From Nothophaeocryptopus gaeumannii (taxonomy: Eukaryota > Ascomycota > Dothideomycetes > Mycosphaerellales > Mycosphaerellaceae): a DNA stretch of 64,000 bases. Numbering within the stretch: position 1 is the stretch's first letter; each line of letters begins with the position of its first letter. Below are positions 23,553 through 35,200 of this stretch, piece by piece. The stretch spans positions 1 through 64,000 of the forward strand of contig JASISA010000042.1 in assembly GCA_031771865.1 (NCBI GenBank). The letters run 5' to 3'. The position numbers and the translations under genes are program-made. Under the pieces are notes generated by a model, which did no database searches, had not been told where the DNA came from, and saw nothing but the letters and a program-made list of their open reading frames with translations.

Positions 23553-23842
23553 GAGAATTGTCGTAGGCGAGTGGAGGATCGGAAGTGGGAGTAGGTGAAA
23601 GTGCGAGGGGCAGCTGGATTGAGCAGTTAGGGCGGGCAAGCACATGCTTCAAACCCGCGAGCTGCGGGCGCTTGTGAATATCAACAATCAGAAGTTGATT
23701 TCAGGCTTCATGACGGCGGCAGATGAATGAGACCCTGATATGCGCTGCGGCTGCCTGCTTTCATTGATCTGTCTTCGAGCATCCTCGCTTCTCATTCTTC
23801 TCCTCCAAGTCCTCGACCTCTAACAATAGCCGACCGACCAAC
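23553..23842. other. Intergenic, nothing seen
   Basis: No gene, repeat or RNA feature recognised. Confidence 0.5.
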
Positions 23843-24220
23843 ATGGCCTCGACTCACACAAAATATCACAGCGACGAAGCCTTGAACGTAATGACCACCA
23901 CCAACATGCAGTGCACACACATTCTGTAGTACTGAGTCCACACGATCAAGTACGTAATGTACGAGCTGCAAAGCCACTACAACACACTCTCATTGCCACC
24001 CCCCGCCACGTCCGCCACACCTTTCGAGAAGAGCGACTCATGTGCGCCGCCATGTTCCAGCATTCATTCTCGTCTTTGGTGGCGTCCATATCACCCATTC
24101 CGACGACTATGGCTCGGACCCGAACAGAAGCGAAGCTCCAGCCGAGATATGCCCTATCTCGGATTACATGTACCGCTATCTCGTGCTTGGCGAGGAGCTT
24201 CTTAAAAGAGGGCACCGTTG
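23843..24220 (+). CDS. Possible hypothetical gene, exons uncertain
   Basis: An ATG in good context (CCAACATGGCC) starts MASTHTKYHSDEALN. Further on, one frame reads clearly like protein (ILVFGGVHITHSDDYGSD, then PISDYMYRYLVLGEELLK, about 24063-24210). The parts lie in different frames and need an intron or a frame slip between. Family not recognised. Confidence 0.25.
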
Positions 24221-25223
24221 AGCTGGCGGGGCCTGTTATAGTAGACGCCATCCTCGAGCTGAAGGGGACCTGGTCGAAAATGGAGCGGATCTGTTGAGGT
24301 CAGGCAAGGGACAATCACGGCAGCAGAGCAGCTTGATGCAGGACTCACATTAGCATCGATCGAATGGCTCCCGCTGTAATTGATACTGGTATTGCAATTC
24401 CCGTGCCTTCTCCTCTCGTACGATCTGGTCGATAGCTGTGGTCTGTCGGGCTGATGGGCCTGGATGAATTCTGAGGCTGGAATTGTGGTATGTGCCTGTT
24501 TGGCGATTGAAGGATGATGTTTTGCTGCCAACTTGGCGCCCACGAGGGCTACAGCGGATCCATGCGCAGCCGTTGCGCTGCTTCAGCATCTTCACGTGGG
24601 CATACAGACAAAGGCTACAATTGAGGCGTGCTAGAGATCTTCTTCCCAGGACAAGCTCAAGGCCCAATGAATATTCGTTCCCTCGGGAATTGGAGTACAG
24701 AGGCTCTCGGGCGCATTCGACGGTCTTTAGAATTGCCGTGAGATACAGCCTCACGGCAAACGAGAATCACGTAGCCTTTCAAAGACACATATCGAGCGTG
24801 CTTATTAAAATGTCAAATGAGAAGGGCATGAGGGTCCCAATGCCAGCATTTCGTTGATCATTCTTACCGCTGAGCTATTCAGAGCCAGATCTGTAGATGC
24901 TGGGGGCTAGGTTTTGGGAGAAACAGATGCACACCCACCCTGTCGAAGGCTCTATATACCACTGGAGGAGCATCCGAACGAAATACAAAGATCCTCAAGT
25001 CACCGACCTTTGTTCTGTCCCGTATTCAAAGCAGACTAAACATCAAGCAACGGAGTGAAAACACCGTCCTATCCCAAGCAAGGTATTCCTTGCCACGATA
25101 ACTTACCACAGAGTATAATCAAATAACAAGCATTTGCGGACTGCTCTGAACTTTCATCATCTGCCTGCCCACCATGAATCCAACGATCAGGTTCTCCAGC
25201 TCTGACGCCTTAGCAGTCGCATG
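24221..25223. other. Intergenic, nothing convincing
   Basis: Short frames only, without domains. Confidence 0.45.
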
Positions 25224-25652
25224 CTATCGAGCGGCAGCATCATCGGAGCCAAGCGGTCCGGGCAGCGTGAGGATGTCTAGCTGGTACTGTGCCTGAGAGT
25301 TCGCCTCGAAGCAGATCTTGTAGAACTGCAGCGGAACTGCAAGGGAGGTGAGAGTGGATGGGAGCCTCAGGATGATTTCAAGGTCCACCGATCTCGCGTG
25401 AGCCAAGACGCAACCGGGTAAATGATGGAACCACATTGGGTATTCCATCATCCAAGGACCTTTGAGGTGCTTGACGTGGACATTCGTGTTGGCATAGACT
25501 AGGCTGATGGCTTCATGGGTGGTGTGTTGGTTGATGTGCAGAACATTTGGATTACCGATACTGCCGGAGTCTGGTCGGCCAGGCCATTGCATGATATCCT
25601 GTTTGCTGGAAGAGCTCATCTCATAGATGCCGTTACGTAGCTCTCCTGGCAA
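25224..25652 (-). CDS. LPGELRN-family hypothetical protein (5' end unclear)
   Basis: The minus-strand frame contains TLSTLPGELRNGIYEMS, the family signature. It then reads NVLHINQHTTHEAISLVYA, HARSVDLEIILRLPSTL and LTLPGPLGSDDAAAR to a stop at 25224. The frame is open upstream of 25652 (EGKTCETAARTEPVT) but shows no in-frame ATG, so the true start may be disrupted. These proteins are usually 200-300 residues, of unknown role, and highly multiplied in Mycosphaerellaceae. Two relatives lie at 22870-23552 and 28220-29026. Confidence 0.5.
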   Translation of the reverse strand: MPGELRNGIYEMSSSSKQDIMQWPGRPDSGSIGNPNVLHINQHTTHEAISLVYANTNVHVKHLKGPWMMEYPMWFHHLPGCVLAHARSVDLEIILRLPSTLTSLAVPLQFYKICFEANSQAQYQLDILTLPGPLGSDDAAAR

Positions 25653-26446
25653 GGTGGAGAGTGTGACTGGCTCTGTTCGAGCAGCCGTTTCACAAGTTTT
25701 CCCTTCGATGCTCCCCTTGCCGAATAAGCTGAAGGATACTGCGGGAGGTGTTCGGCCATGTTGCGTAAGATCTCTCGTCCGCGATATTGGTGTATCGTCC
25801 CAGTTTTAGGTATGGAGCAGTGGTGAGAAGAGAGACTATACCGGAAGGAGCGAAGATGGGTATAAGCAAAGCATGTGTCTTGTATACGTGAGTCATCGTG
25901 AATGCGTCGTGTGTTGAGTGCCAAGGGCGACAAAGGCATTGTATGATATCGACCTCTTCACTTGGCGTTCACCTGCCATAGTACGCAGTGTAGTGTTCTC
26001 GTTGCGAGGCATGCTGTTCTTCATCAAGGGAAGATCGTCAGAGGGATTCTGGAAGCGACACCCAGTGCTGAAGGGCAGAACCATAGGGTGTAGGGGTGCC
26101 TGAGACATCCAGAGAAGTTCCGCGACCATCACTTGGGGCCCTTTTTCATCGGGTTGTGCTCCCGCTTGCTCGCAGCCGCACCTGTCTCAAGACATCGTCT
26201 CTTATTGCAGTATTGTCTAGACGACGTGAAGTCGAGAGATTCCAGGCACGTGAGCGGCCCTGCAGCCGCTCAGCCGCGAACGATGTCGGGCCGACCAGTG
26301 CATGGCGTTCCTGGAGTACCTCGGGTAGTATCTCGACCTTACCAGGGTGTTCTGCCATCTCCAGTGTCTATCATAGACATCGAGTTCTATCACTCCAACG
26401 CTTGTGCTCATCCTCCCGTCGCAGAAAATCGGCGTTGACAGCAGAA
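25653..26446. other. Intergenic upstream of the hydratase gene
   Basis: Overlapping short frames with no recognisable product. The promoter of the enoyl-CoA hydratase gene should lie just before 26447. Confidence 0.45.
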
Positions 26447-27360
26447 ATGGCGGCTCCGACGGGCACCCGCCCACCACATGTCGACGGCGTCACCACCTCC
26501 TTTCCCACCCCGCAAATCCTCCTCCTCACCATCAATCGCCCGAAACAAATGAACTCCGTAACCCACACAATGAACTGGCAACTGCAGCAACTCTTCGACT
26601 GGTTCGATGCAACGTCTTCGCTCCGGATAGCAGTCATCACAGGATCCGGCACCAAGGCATTCTGCTGCGGCTCGGATCTCAAGGAGATTGAGCAGGCGAG
26701 AAATGCGAAGTTGACGACGGATGATCTGAGCAAGTCTCAGCCGTATTTACATGATCATCCAAGAAGTGGCTTTGGCGGTTTCTCGAGGAGGAAAGGTAAA
26801 AAGCCGGTGCTGGCTGCTGTGAATGGGCTGGCGCTTGGTGGCGGTTTCGAAGTTGTATTGAACTCGTGAGTCCAGAACATCCTTGCAGTATAGTGATGCA
26901 TCGCTGATTTTCGAGCAGCGATATTGCTATCGCATCTCCAAAGGCGCAATTTGGACTTCCAGAAGCTGAAGTCGGCGTCTACGCATACGGCGGTGGTCTT
27001 CCGCGCCTAGTCCACATTGTCGGCATGCAAGCAGCGAGCGACATTGCATTGACCTGTCGAAGGGTGCCCGCTGAAGAAGCACTGCGACTTCGATTGATTT
27101 CTGGTATCTCGAAGACTGCAGAGTCGGTGCTCGAAGAGACTATTGAGAAGGCGAAAAAGATTGCAGCAATCTCGCCGGACGGCACCATCGTGACTAGGGC
27201 CGGGCTGAGGGAAGCTTGGGAGACAGGAAGTATCGAGCGTGCCTTCCAGGTCTCACATGAGGCGTTGTATGATCAGCTAATTGCGACAGAGAACTGTGGT
27301 GAAGGATTGGCGGCGTTTAGAGAGAAGCGAAAGCCGAATTGGAGAGATTCAAAATTGTAG
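26447..27360 (+). CDS. Enoyl-CoA hydratase/isomerase family protein
   Basis: Exon 1 (26447-26865) and exon 2 (26919-27360) are joined across a 53-nt GT-AG intron, giving 286 residues with no frame damage. Crotonase-fold signatures are clear: TGSGTKAFCCGSDLKEI (oxyanion-hole region I), VNGLALGGGFEVVLNSD (oxyanion-hole region II and CoA contact) and FGLPEAEVGVYAYGGGLPRL (catalytic region). Family members hydrate 2-enoyl-CoA or act on related acyl-CoA esters in fatty-acid or amino-acid catabolism. The cysteine pair in FCCGS replaces the usual Ala-Gly and is slightly unusual. No strong targeting signal is seen. Exact substrate unknown. Confidence 0.93.
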
Positions 27361-28219
27361 TCAGGGTGATCAATATAGAAATAGCTCGACTCGGAGCGGT
27401 TGTCCCCATTCTTGTCTCATCAGCCTGGTCCTCGTAGTATGCAAAGCTCCTCATCAAATACGCATTTGTTGACGGCTGAAGTCTCGACCGAGGGGCGACA
27501 GCGGTGTACTTCGCAAGAAGACTCTTATCAAGAAATGGAGAGTCTGTTAAAATTGGAGGAAATCAGAAGGTAGCCAGGTAGGAGCCAGAGAAGGTTCCGA
27601 AGAAGGCGCCTTCATCGTTCTTTGCCTGGCTCCTTCGACCTGAATTTACCTCCTTGGGCATCCACGAAGCCTCAGAAGGTGTCCAAGAAAGTGTTCAGCA
27701 TCGAGAGTGCCCTCATCGAATTCAGTAACGAAATCCATGATTACTGCGCTCTAGAATCCGCCCCACATTGGCCACTCTGGCCTATGGTCGGCATTCAGCA
27801 TAGCAGGCGCTCTTCAGATTATTCCACACACTATTGGCAAGCCTTCCGTCTTGAGCTGCCGGGCGAAGAAGGTACTTCGGAAAAATGCTGTTGATCAGGC
27901 TCGGGACAGCTTACTCGTCCCTGACACTTGGAATCTCCTCTGGGCGATCTGTCCTCTGCATGCGATGAGCAGCTCGTATGTTGCCAAAAATCATTGAAAG
28001 ATTTAGCAGCTAGGTGAAACTTATGACCGTATCGGTATCGTGATCACTGTGGAGGTGAAGATCGGTATGCATCGCGGCCATATCCAAAGTCCGCCAACGG
28101 CGCGGTCTTCCTCGTACATCCATCATCGTCGATCGCAGCTCGCAATGATATCAGCGGTCTCGAGTACGTTCTCCCCATATTCGAGGAGGTCGATCCAGTT
28201 TCCGCAGCCAGCCACCAAT
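27361..28219. other. Intergenic, nothing convincing
   Basis: An open frame at 27622-27894 has no ATG start and no domain. Nothing else noted. Confidence 0.45.
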
Positions 28220-29026
28220 ATGCAATCCATCCTCAGCCATGTCTTCGGCCACATGCCTGAATACCAGCAAACGACCTTCCAACATCTTCCCGGCGAAACT
28301 CGAAACGTCATCTACGAGCTCGTCCTGCCCACGCGCAGCAGATACGAGCCGACGTACCCTCTGCCCACCGGCACAGGAAATTTCGTGGACCTCACCATCT
28401 TCCACATCGACCACTGCATGCGCGATGAGGCCTTCAGTTGCCACTTCAAGGATGCCAAGGTTGTTGTGAAGCCACGGCTGAGCTTCTAAACCATCAGCGT
28501 GCCCAAGTCTCTCGCTCGCCTGCCGATGACGGTCATGACATGGGCGAAGGAGATCGAGGTTTGGGCGTGTTTTCGCATTCCGCGGATTCTGGGCGGCACA
28601 CAGCGTGCGTATTTCGAGGTCTGATTCCGCAAGAACGTGCGTCAGATGTACCAAGTCGACATCTATCGGCGCTGGGGTGTGATTCTGACGCCCGCGGAGG
28701 ATGTGTGGGCGATGAGACCCATTCGGACAAAGGCGGTCCAGATGGAGGCTGTCTTGGCGAGTCTCATGGCGGAGAACGAGAGGATGATTCGAAATTTCCG
28801 CAGCCCATTCCTCCTGTTGTCAAGAAGCTTGGAGGCTGGGATTGAAGTCGCACAATGCGCTCGGCGAGAGAAGGGCAGAATCCGTTCCAAATTGTTCGTT
28901 GAGGCTGAGGACTCCTGCGGAGATATGCGTCGCGCAAGGACTGGCGAAAGATTTCCGGGTGGGAGTGCCTGCTTTCGATTGAGCAGGACAAGAGTCCACG
29001 CCATTTGCGGATCAAAAGATGACTAG
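28220..29026 (+). pseudogene. LPGETRN-family pseudogene with two in-frame stops
   Basis: From the ATG at 28220 the frame reads TFQHLPGETRNVIYELVLPT, then DHCMRDEAFSCHFKDAKVVV. It meets TAA at 28487, continues as TISVPKSLARLPMTVMTWAK, meets TGA near 28622, and runs on as FRKNVRQMYQVDIYRRWGV to 29026 in the same frame. The paralog at 22870 aligns over the VPKSLA block and is open at the position of the TAA. This is a family member inactivated by point changes rather than deletions. It ends by overlapping the 3' end of the AFG1 gene on the other strand by four bases. Confidence 0.6.
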
Positions 29027-30309
29027 TCGCGAACGCCGTAAGTGCTGGAACCCATCTCGTAAAGTCTCGAAATTGCTCGTCCAATTGCGAATTCAACGTC
29101 AGTCTCTCCCGCACCCCCGGTAGCAAGCGAGGCTTCCATCAACCCAGTGGCCGACCACTCGGTCTCTCCAATGAAAGTACTCATCATGCTTGAACTCGCG
29201 CCTCCTTCTCCTTTGACTTTCATGCTCCTCTCCAGCCGAGCCTGGAATTGCTTGTCCACGGGTATGATGTTTTCGAACACCTCTCCAAGAGGTACGCGGG
29301 AGTAGCAGATGACTCTCGTGCCCATCTCATAAGCCAAATCTATCATGGTGATGAAACGCCGAACGGCGTCCTTTTCGCCTGCTCGAAACTTCCTGAGTCC
29401 AGAAATGAAGATCGTGTCTGTCGATCTACAAAGTGCGTGATAGTCTGCGGATCCAAGAGAAGCCTCACAAAGCTGTTCGAAGGTCCCACTGATGGGTCCA
29501 AAATTTGCAGCTATGCTGGTCTTTTTCGCTGCTCCACCTGCGGCCAGGACTTCCAAAGTACGACTGCCAAGAACGGGAAGCGAGACCGGCTCAAGCTTCT
29601 GTCCGTCCAGAGTATTCTCTAGTGTCTTCAGGAAACGATGCTCATCGGTAAAAAATGTCTCCGTGCGGGCTGATCCTTCGCCGTCGGAATCTCTCATGCG
29701 GTAATCATCCTTCCCACCAATCTCCCAGACCTCGCACCTCCTCTGAACCTCTCTGATGAACGGCAAGACCACATCCCGGTTGAGTCCATTCTCGTAGAGT
29801 CCATCTGGATGACGATTGCTCGTGCTGACCATGACCCCGCCTTCCCGCCAGATAGATCCAAAGAGTCTGGCGAGGATCATGGCGTCTGCGATATCTGTGA
29901 CTTGGAATTCGTCGAAGCATAGGACTCGAGACTCGCAGCGTATAGTCTTGCCAATCTGGACCAGCGGATCTCCAGAGTACCCAGTAGCAGAGCGCGCGGC
30001 ATGAAGCCGAGAATGGATATCCATCATGAATTCGTGGAAGTGGATGCGGCGTTTGGAGATGTCCGAGGGTAACGTAGCGGTGAAGAGGTCCGCGAGGCGA
30101 GACTTGCCGGTACCCACCGAGCCGTATATGTACAGTCCTCTGATGTTTGATGCATGTGAAGAAATGGTCGATGCGGGTCTGTTCGTATCAAGGAGCTCAT
30201 CTTGTAGCTTGCCGAGGCGAGTAACGAGTGCTTCTTGGTGAGGATCCGGTACCAGCCGACCTCGTTGGAGTAGAGACTTGTATGCGCTCTGAAGTGCGGA
30301 TCTGGACAT
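29023..30309 (-). CDS. AFG1-like AAA-type ATPase
   Basis: A single intact 428-codon frame starts at an ATG at 30309. It has a Walker A motif (YGSVGTGKS, residues 62-70), a conserved RIHFHEFMMDIHSRLH block, a Walker B motif (VLCFDEFQVTDIADAM, about 129-144) and the family's STSNRHPDGLYENGLNR segment. These are hallmarks of AFG1/LACE1, mitochondrial ATPases that help turn over respiratory-complex subunits. Yeast Afg1 is somewhat longer, and the N-terminus here is short and lacks an obvious presequence, so a 5' exon could be missing or the protein may be a cytosolic paralog. Family assignment is secure. Confidence 0.93.
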   Translation of the reverse strand: MSRSALQSAYKSLLQRGRLVPDPHQEALVTRLGKLQDELLDTNRPASTISSHASNIRGLYIYGSVGTGKSRLADLFTATLPSDISKRRIHFHEFMMDIHSRLHAARSATGYSGDPLVQIGKTIRCESRVLCFDEFQVTDIADAMILARLFGSIWREGGVMVSTSNRHPDGLYENGLNRDVVLPFIREVQRRCEVWEIGGKDDYRMRDSDGEGSARTETFFTDEHRFLKTLENTLDGQKLEPVSLPVLGSRTLEVLAAGGAAKKTSIAANFGPISGTFEQLCEASLGSADYHALCRSTDTIFISGLRKFRAGEKDAVRRFITMIDLAYEMGTRVICYSRVPLGEVFENIIPVDKQFQARLERSMKVKGEGGASSSMMSTFIGETEWSATGLMEASLATGGAGETDVEFAIGRAISRLYEMGSSTYGVRD

Positions 30310-31552
30310 TTATAGACTATGCTGATATCTGGGTGTATCAATGGCGGTCTATTTTGGGAGTGGTGTCGGTAATGGCAAGGTTTGAGAGCGGTGCGAGGAT
30401 GTGAGGTCATGGATTTTTGAGTTTGGGCAGCGGACCGGGCAGGCTTGGCAGCTCTCCCGTGAAACTTCATGGGCCATTTGATTGGGCACTTGATGGGTGG
30501 AGGGGAATGTGTATGCGAACGAGGAGTATAAAGCAAAAGCAAGCTATCTCTTCAGGTAAGCTCATGCTTCCTTTCCTCCTCGTCCATCTCCTGCGAGGCT
30601 CGAAGTTACATTGCCCGGGCGCTGCTTTCCTTCCCTCTCCACCCTTAGATAGATTGCGCAATGAAAGTTGCTGCGGTGGGCCAACAGGCTCGCGGACCCT
30701 AAAGATATCGTTCTGATCTTCTTCTAAATACGACGGTGGAGCGGATAACATATTGGTGGTATGGAGTGCATATTGGTGGTATGGAGTATCCTAGTCCAAG
30801 GAAGGGCGTAATAGGTGGCGATTGCTTGGATCTGGACGATTGCCGAATAGTACACCACAGTGCAGGCAGGCGACGTGATGTTGTAGTATCATCGCAGTCC
30901 TTCGAATTAAACTTCGTTCGTTCACCTGTCCGCCGTACACGAGCCATATGAGCCATTTGAATGCCTTGCGCTTTGACTTTGTGATTGTCGACATCCTGTA
31001 CGCGATTGAGGTTACACAGCATGCGATATGCTGGCTTCCACTGTGAAGCACCGGCTACAGACTTCAGTAGAGACCCCGCCAACGGCACACAATACCCGCT
31101 GCTGGAACTCTGCTTCAACCTCGGAGTCTGAGTCCGGCGAATCTTCTTTTCGAACTCAACTGCCTACAGCGCTGACCGTCGTCAAGCTTTCGGCCAGGGC
31201 ACGCGAAGCTTTTTCCATGCGGTATCACATACCCAAAGTAGGGCGTAGAAGACATTGGCAGAACTGCCGTTCGCCCGATCAGTCAATTTCGACCGGGCTG
31301 ACGATTGTCTTTCGACGAGTCAATCATTCATTCAAGGGTAATGTTCAACAGTGAACTCTGCATGGCGTGAAGATGATGCTCTTTACGTTACTGAGGAAAG
31401 AGAAAGTTTGTACATTCGTGTTCGACTGGAGGAAAGAGACGGCCATGTCGCAAATTTGAAAGGCAACGCCGCTCTTGAGATGCATATATCTGGTTATTCA
31501 TGTAATCGTCGTTCCATACACCGCATGACACATTCAACTTGTTCGTTCAACC
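30310..31552. other. Intergenic, nothing convincing
   Basis: Only short non-overlapping frames without domains, plus one small tandem duplication listed separately. Confidence 0.45.
30749..30788. repeat. 20-bp tandem duplication
   Basis: A unit beginning CATATTGGTGGTATGGAGT is present twice head to tail (30749-30768 and 30769-30788, last bases diverged). Confidence 0.85.
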
Positions 31553-32298
31553 TCAATAGATTGCCAAAGGATTAGTCGCATTCGCGGGGACCGTCTGCAG
31601 CACATCCCAGTGCTCTCTACGCATGAGGTTAGACACTATCTTAACTCGCTCAGCCGCGGCTGTACTCACTGTATGCATGTTCCATTCCACCGAAATTTAT
31701 CAATAACGTATGTCGGTAGCGAACTTGAATTTCCAACCATCTTCAAATGCACCCATCCAACCTCAGTGTCAAAAGCCATCTGCAGGACTTCGAGATTCAA
31801 GGTCGGCCATGTTGGTCCGAGATAGGTCAACACATTGGCTGCACCGGAGGATATGAACGGGTTGTGATTGATGTAGTCTTCCGCCATATATTTCATCACG
31901 GCTGTCTTCAGATCTTTGTTGACATATGCGGTTTTGATGAACTCTTCGAAGAGCTGAGTTTGCACGACCTCACTGACAGGTTTTGGGATGCAGAAAGATG
32001 AATTGGTCGTGTTCTTCGGCGGGATCATTGGGTATGACTTGATCGCTGTAGGCTTCGGCACAGGAGGCGCGGTGCCCATGCCGTATCCGTATGTGGTGTT
32101 GGTGGTATTGGGAGGCATTACACTGCCAGTCGACATCGGCGCAGTCGGCATCGGCGGAGGAGCTGTACCTGTTGGGCCATACCCGTACCCGTATGCTGGT
32201 GGAGGTGATGGAGACTTCTCCGGAGGCGGGCCATAACCTAGCCTGCTTGCGGAACCAATGCTCACCAGGAGCGTGAATGTAATGAGAATGATGGACAT
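31553..32298 (-). CDS. Secreted SnoaL-like (NTF2-fold) protein
   Basis: The ATG at 32298 gives a signal peptide (MSIILITFTLLVSIGSAS); the longer open frame upstream is not needed. A Pro/Gly/Tyr-rich linker (PSPPPAYGYGYGPTGTAPPP) follows, then a SnoaL-like domain with YMAEDYINHNPFISSGAANV and WPTLNLEVLQ. Exon 1 is 31670-32298, the intron 31617-31669 (53 nt, GTGAGT), and exon 2 31553-31616 restores the conserved EHWDVLQ end, giving 230 residues. Such proteins share the fold of polyketide cyclases, but the secreted fungal forms are mostly of unknown substrate. Several Asn-x-Ser/Thr sites fit an extracellular location. Confidence 0.85.
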
Positions 32299-35200
32299 CT
32301 TTGCTTCTGACTTAGACTGCGAGCCCAAAAGCTCGAGCAGAGGATGAGTTTGGACTTGCTTGTCTGATGATATGTCCAGCTGAACGCCAGCAAAGAAGCT
32401 TGGACCCGCTGTGGTTTGAGGCAGATCGCCCGGCAGAACACGTTCCAACTGGGGTATTGGGTTGTGGATAGAGCTTGATCGACGTACCTGACCATGTGAG
32501 TGGGTTCTCTTCAAGGTTCGCGGAACCCTGAGGGACGTACCTGGAGCTAGGCCATTGACTTTGTGATCGGCGGCTTCAGATAATCTCCCCGATGGCCATC
32601 GCAGAACATCAACATCAAGCTACGATGTCTCCACGGACTGGATTTGCTCTTCCAGTGTAGCATAGCTGAATGCAGCAAGGATATGTAGAGGCTGGCAGCC
32701 TTCTGCTATCCGTCATGTGGCCTGATTCATGTGATTTCCTGTCCTGTCGCAACACCCCAAGCGGCGACTTCTGCTTGTTGAGAAGGTCATTGCCTGCATA
32801 GCTTTGACATGCCTGTTCGTCACATCGAGTTTGGCTTTGGATATCACTCCTCGCTTCCAGCCGGTGGGATGCAAGATGCGCTGAAAAGCGTAAGCGAGCA
32901 GCAGCTTGGTGACCTTCTCCCAATCTTGATGGGAAGTGTTCTGCTAGTGCGATGTTCTTGCTTGCTATTGGAGGCTTGTGTCTGCCGTTTGAGAGATTGC
33001 CGCAGTGCGCTTGTCCATGCTACTGGGGCAACGTCTTTGCGGCCGAGAAGCAGAGCTTGCTGAAGTCCAACGGCCTCTCGAACAAGCTTTTGGAGAAGTG
33101 GATCTAGATGCTTTATCCCTGACCATGCCACGCCGATGCTATGCACAAGCTTGGCCTGCCTTGCTACATAACATGCTTGTTCCTTGCAGAGCAAAGTCCA
33201 TCTGCCGAGGAGTCCCCGGATCTCGATGAGGTGTCCTGGAAATCATCAATCTGAAACCGATGGAGGCCGGCGTCAGGAGAAGGAGGCAGTGCACAAAATG
33301 GGTACATATACTACGCTGAATTCGCCCCCGCCTCAGCTTCTCTTCTTTCCCAGACTCTCAACGACATCGAGAGTACAAGCTTTCGCCGTGAAATGCATAG
33401 ACACAAAATCGAAGGGAGACGACCGGCGAATTCGGGGGTGACTACAACTACCGGCCGAAGAGCTTCCAATCACCAGCAATGTTACCAAGCCAACTGCGCG
33501 AGAAGCGGAGAAGGCAATAAATCGATCCGTGATGGACCACGAGAGCGGGAATGCTGGCGCTAGCTCCAATGTTGTGATCTGGGAGCTGGTTTTGAGTTGG
33601 TTGACATCTAGTCTGAAGCTTGTTGAGCTTCACACAACTGCCGCAGATTTCAGCATTAGCGGTCAAGATTAGGGCCAGGTCTTGCGTCTGAAGAAAGACT
33701 CGCGATCGAGATCGAACGGTCACTACCCCGAACGCTACTTCGGGATGCTACTGTATCGATAGCACTTGATGGGACACTCATATCACGTCGGCTTCTTTGC
33801 AGGTCGTCGTTCATTCCATGCCTGCAAGTGCAAAGTGTACAACCGGCAGTGCTCGAAGCAGCCCACGAAAGACCAGATTCCCGTCCTTTGCGAATTCACG
33901 TCTTGGTAGCAGAGCTGAGCACACAAAAAGTCGCACTCTTTACGTTTCAGGAGGACACGGATGTCGTTTTCGTGACTCCACGACGTCGTTGGAGCAGCCA
34001 TTTCACGAACGATGTCAATCGTGCCGCGGTAACCCTCCTCTCTCGCTCATTGAATCCCCATGCTTGCCAGAAACACCGCAAAGCGCAATGTCGGAACGAC
34101 ATCACACTCGACTTTGTCTCCTCATCGGTCTCACCTTGCAATACTGTCCGACTTTACGCATTACAGCCATAAATGGAGAAAGCTCCATAATTGTAGGACA
34201 TGCCGTTCATCCGAATCGGTTGGCAAGCGATCTGACCAGGTGACTGTGGGGCTAGGGTTTCTGGAGTTGCGCGAGTGATGAGCGTCTTCCACACGTGAGT
34301 CGTCTTGTCGTTCATGGTCTTGTGTTGAATCAGCCATCGACTTGGATGGTGGATGAGCTCTCGGAGGAACAAGGCCTCCTGCTGCTAGTATGGCATTGTC
34401 AAAGATGGCAGAGCGCTCTCCTCACCAGACTGTCTTGAACCGCCACGACAATCGTACACCTCCACCTCGGATATGTGTAGCTCCGGCCCTTTCTGATGCT
34501 GCAGCAAACCACCTGCGATGTAGGACAAACCGCTGTACCTAGCTTCGCGGCAAACGGAATCAACTCCAGTGTTGCTTGAGAGATTGAGATGATGGATGAT
34601 GAGACGTGGTTGGTGATGAAGTTGTAGTATTTGCTTGTCCAGGTCGTGTTTCACGGCGAAAGTGGTCCTCGAGCTGTTGCTGTGGACAACTCCGGTCCAG
34701 TATGGCGAACAATCATTCGATCCAATCCGTGGCTTTCGGATTGAGTTGGATTGTCAGAAAGCCAAGGCCGATTGGATTGTCAATCGAACCGAGCCCTTTA
34801 GATTGGACTGGGTTGGATTGGTTATTTGGATTGGATTGACCTTGGATTGAGCCCGATTGACGGATTGTCACATAGCAGCCAAGATCGAGTAAGTTCTAGT
34901 CCCTAGACTCACATAAAGTGTGCCTCTATCCACCTAAATCAGCCCTTGTCAATCCAATAATCCAGATTGAACAATCCCTAGATTGGATACCTTGGCAATC
35001 TTCGAGAAGGACACGGATTGATTGATCGGTTGACGATCCGATTGACAATCCGGATTGAGTGGATTGAGTGTCCACCACACTGCCCCGGTCGAACATTCAC
35101 TCACCGGGCACTTGTTGTTCCGGCAGTAGCGCTAATTCTTGGCAGTGAGGAACATCGAGCACAGTCAATTCGCTCCGGGCTGTACCGAGTGACCACTGCA

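Noticed and set aside
34726..35075. Interstitial telomere repeat
   Set aside because: Units are GGATTG-like rather than TTAGGG and are not in a regular array.
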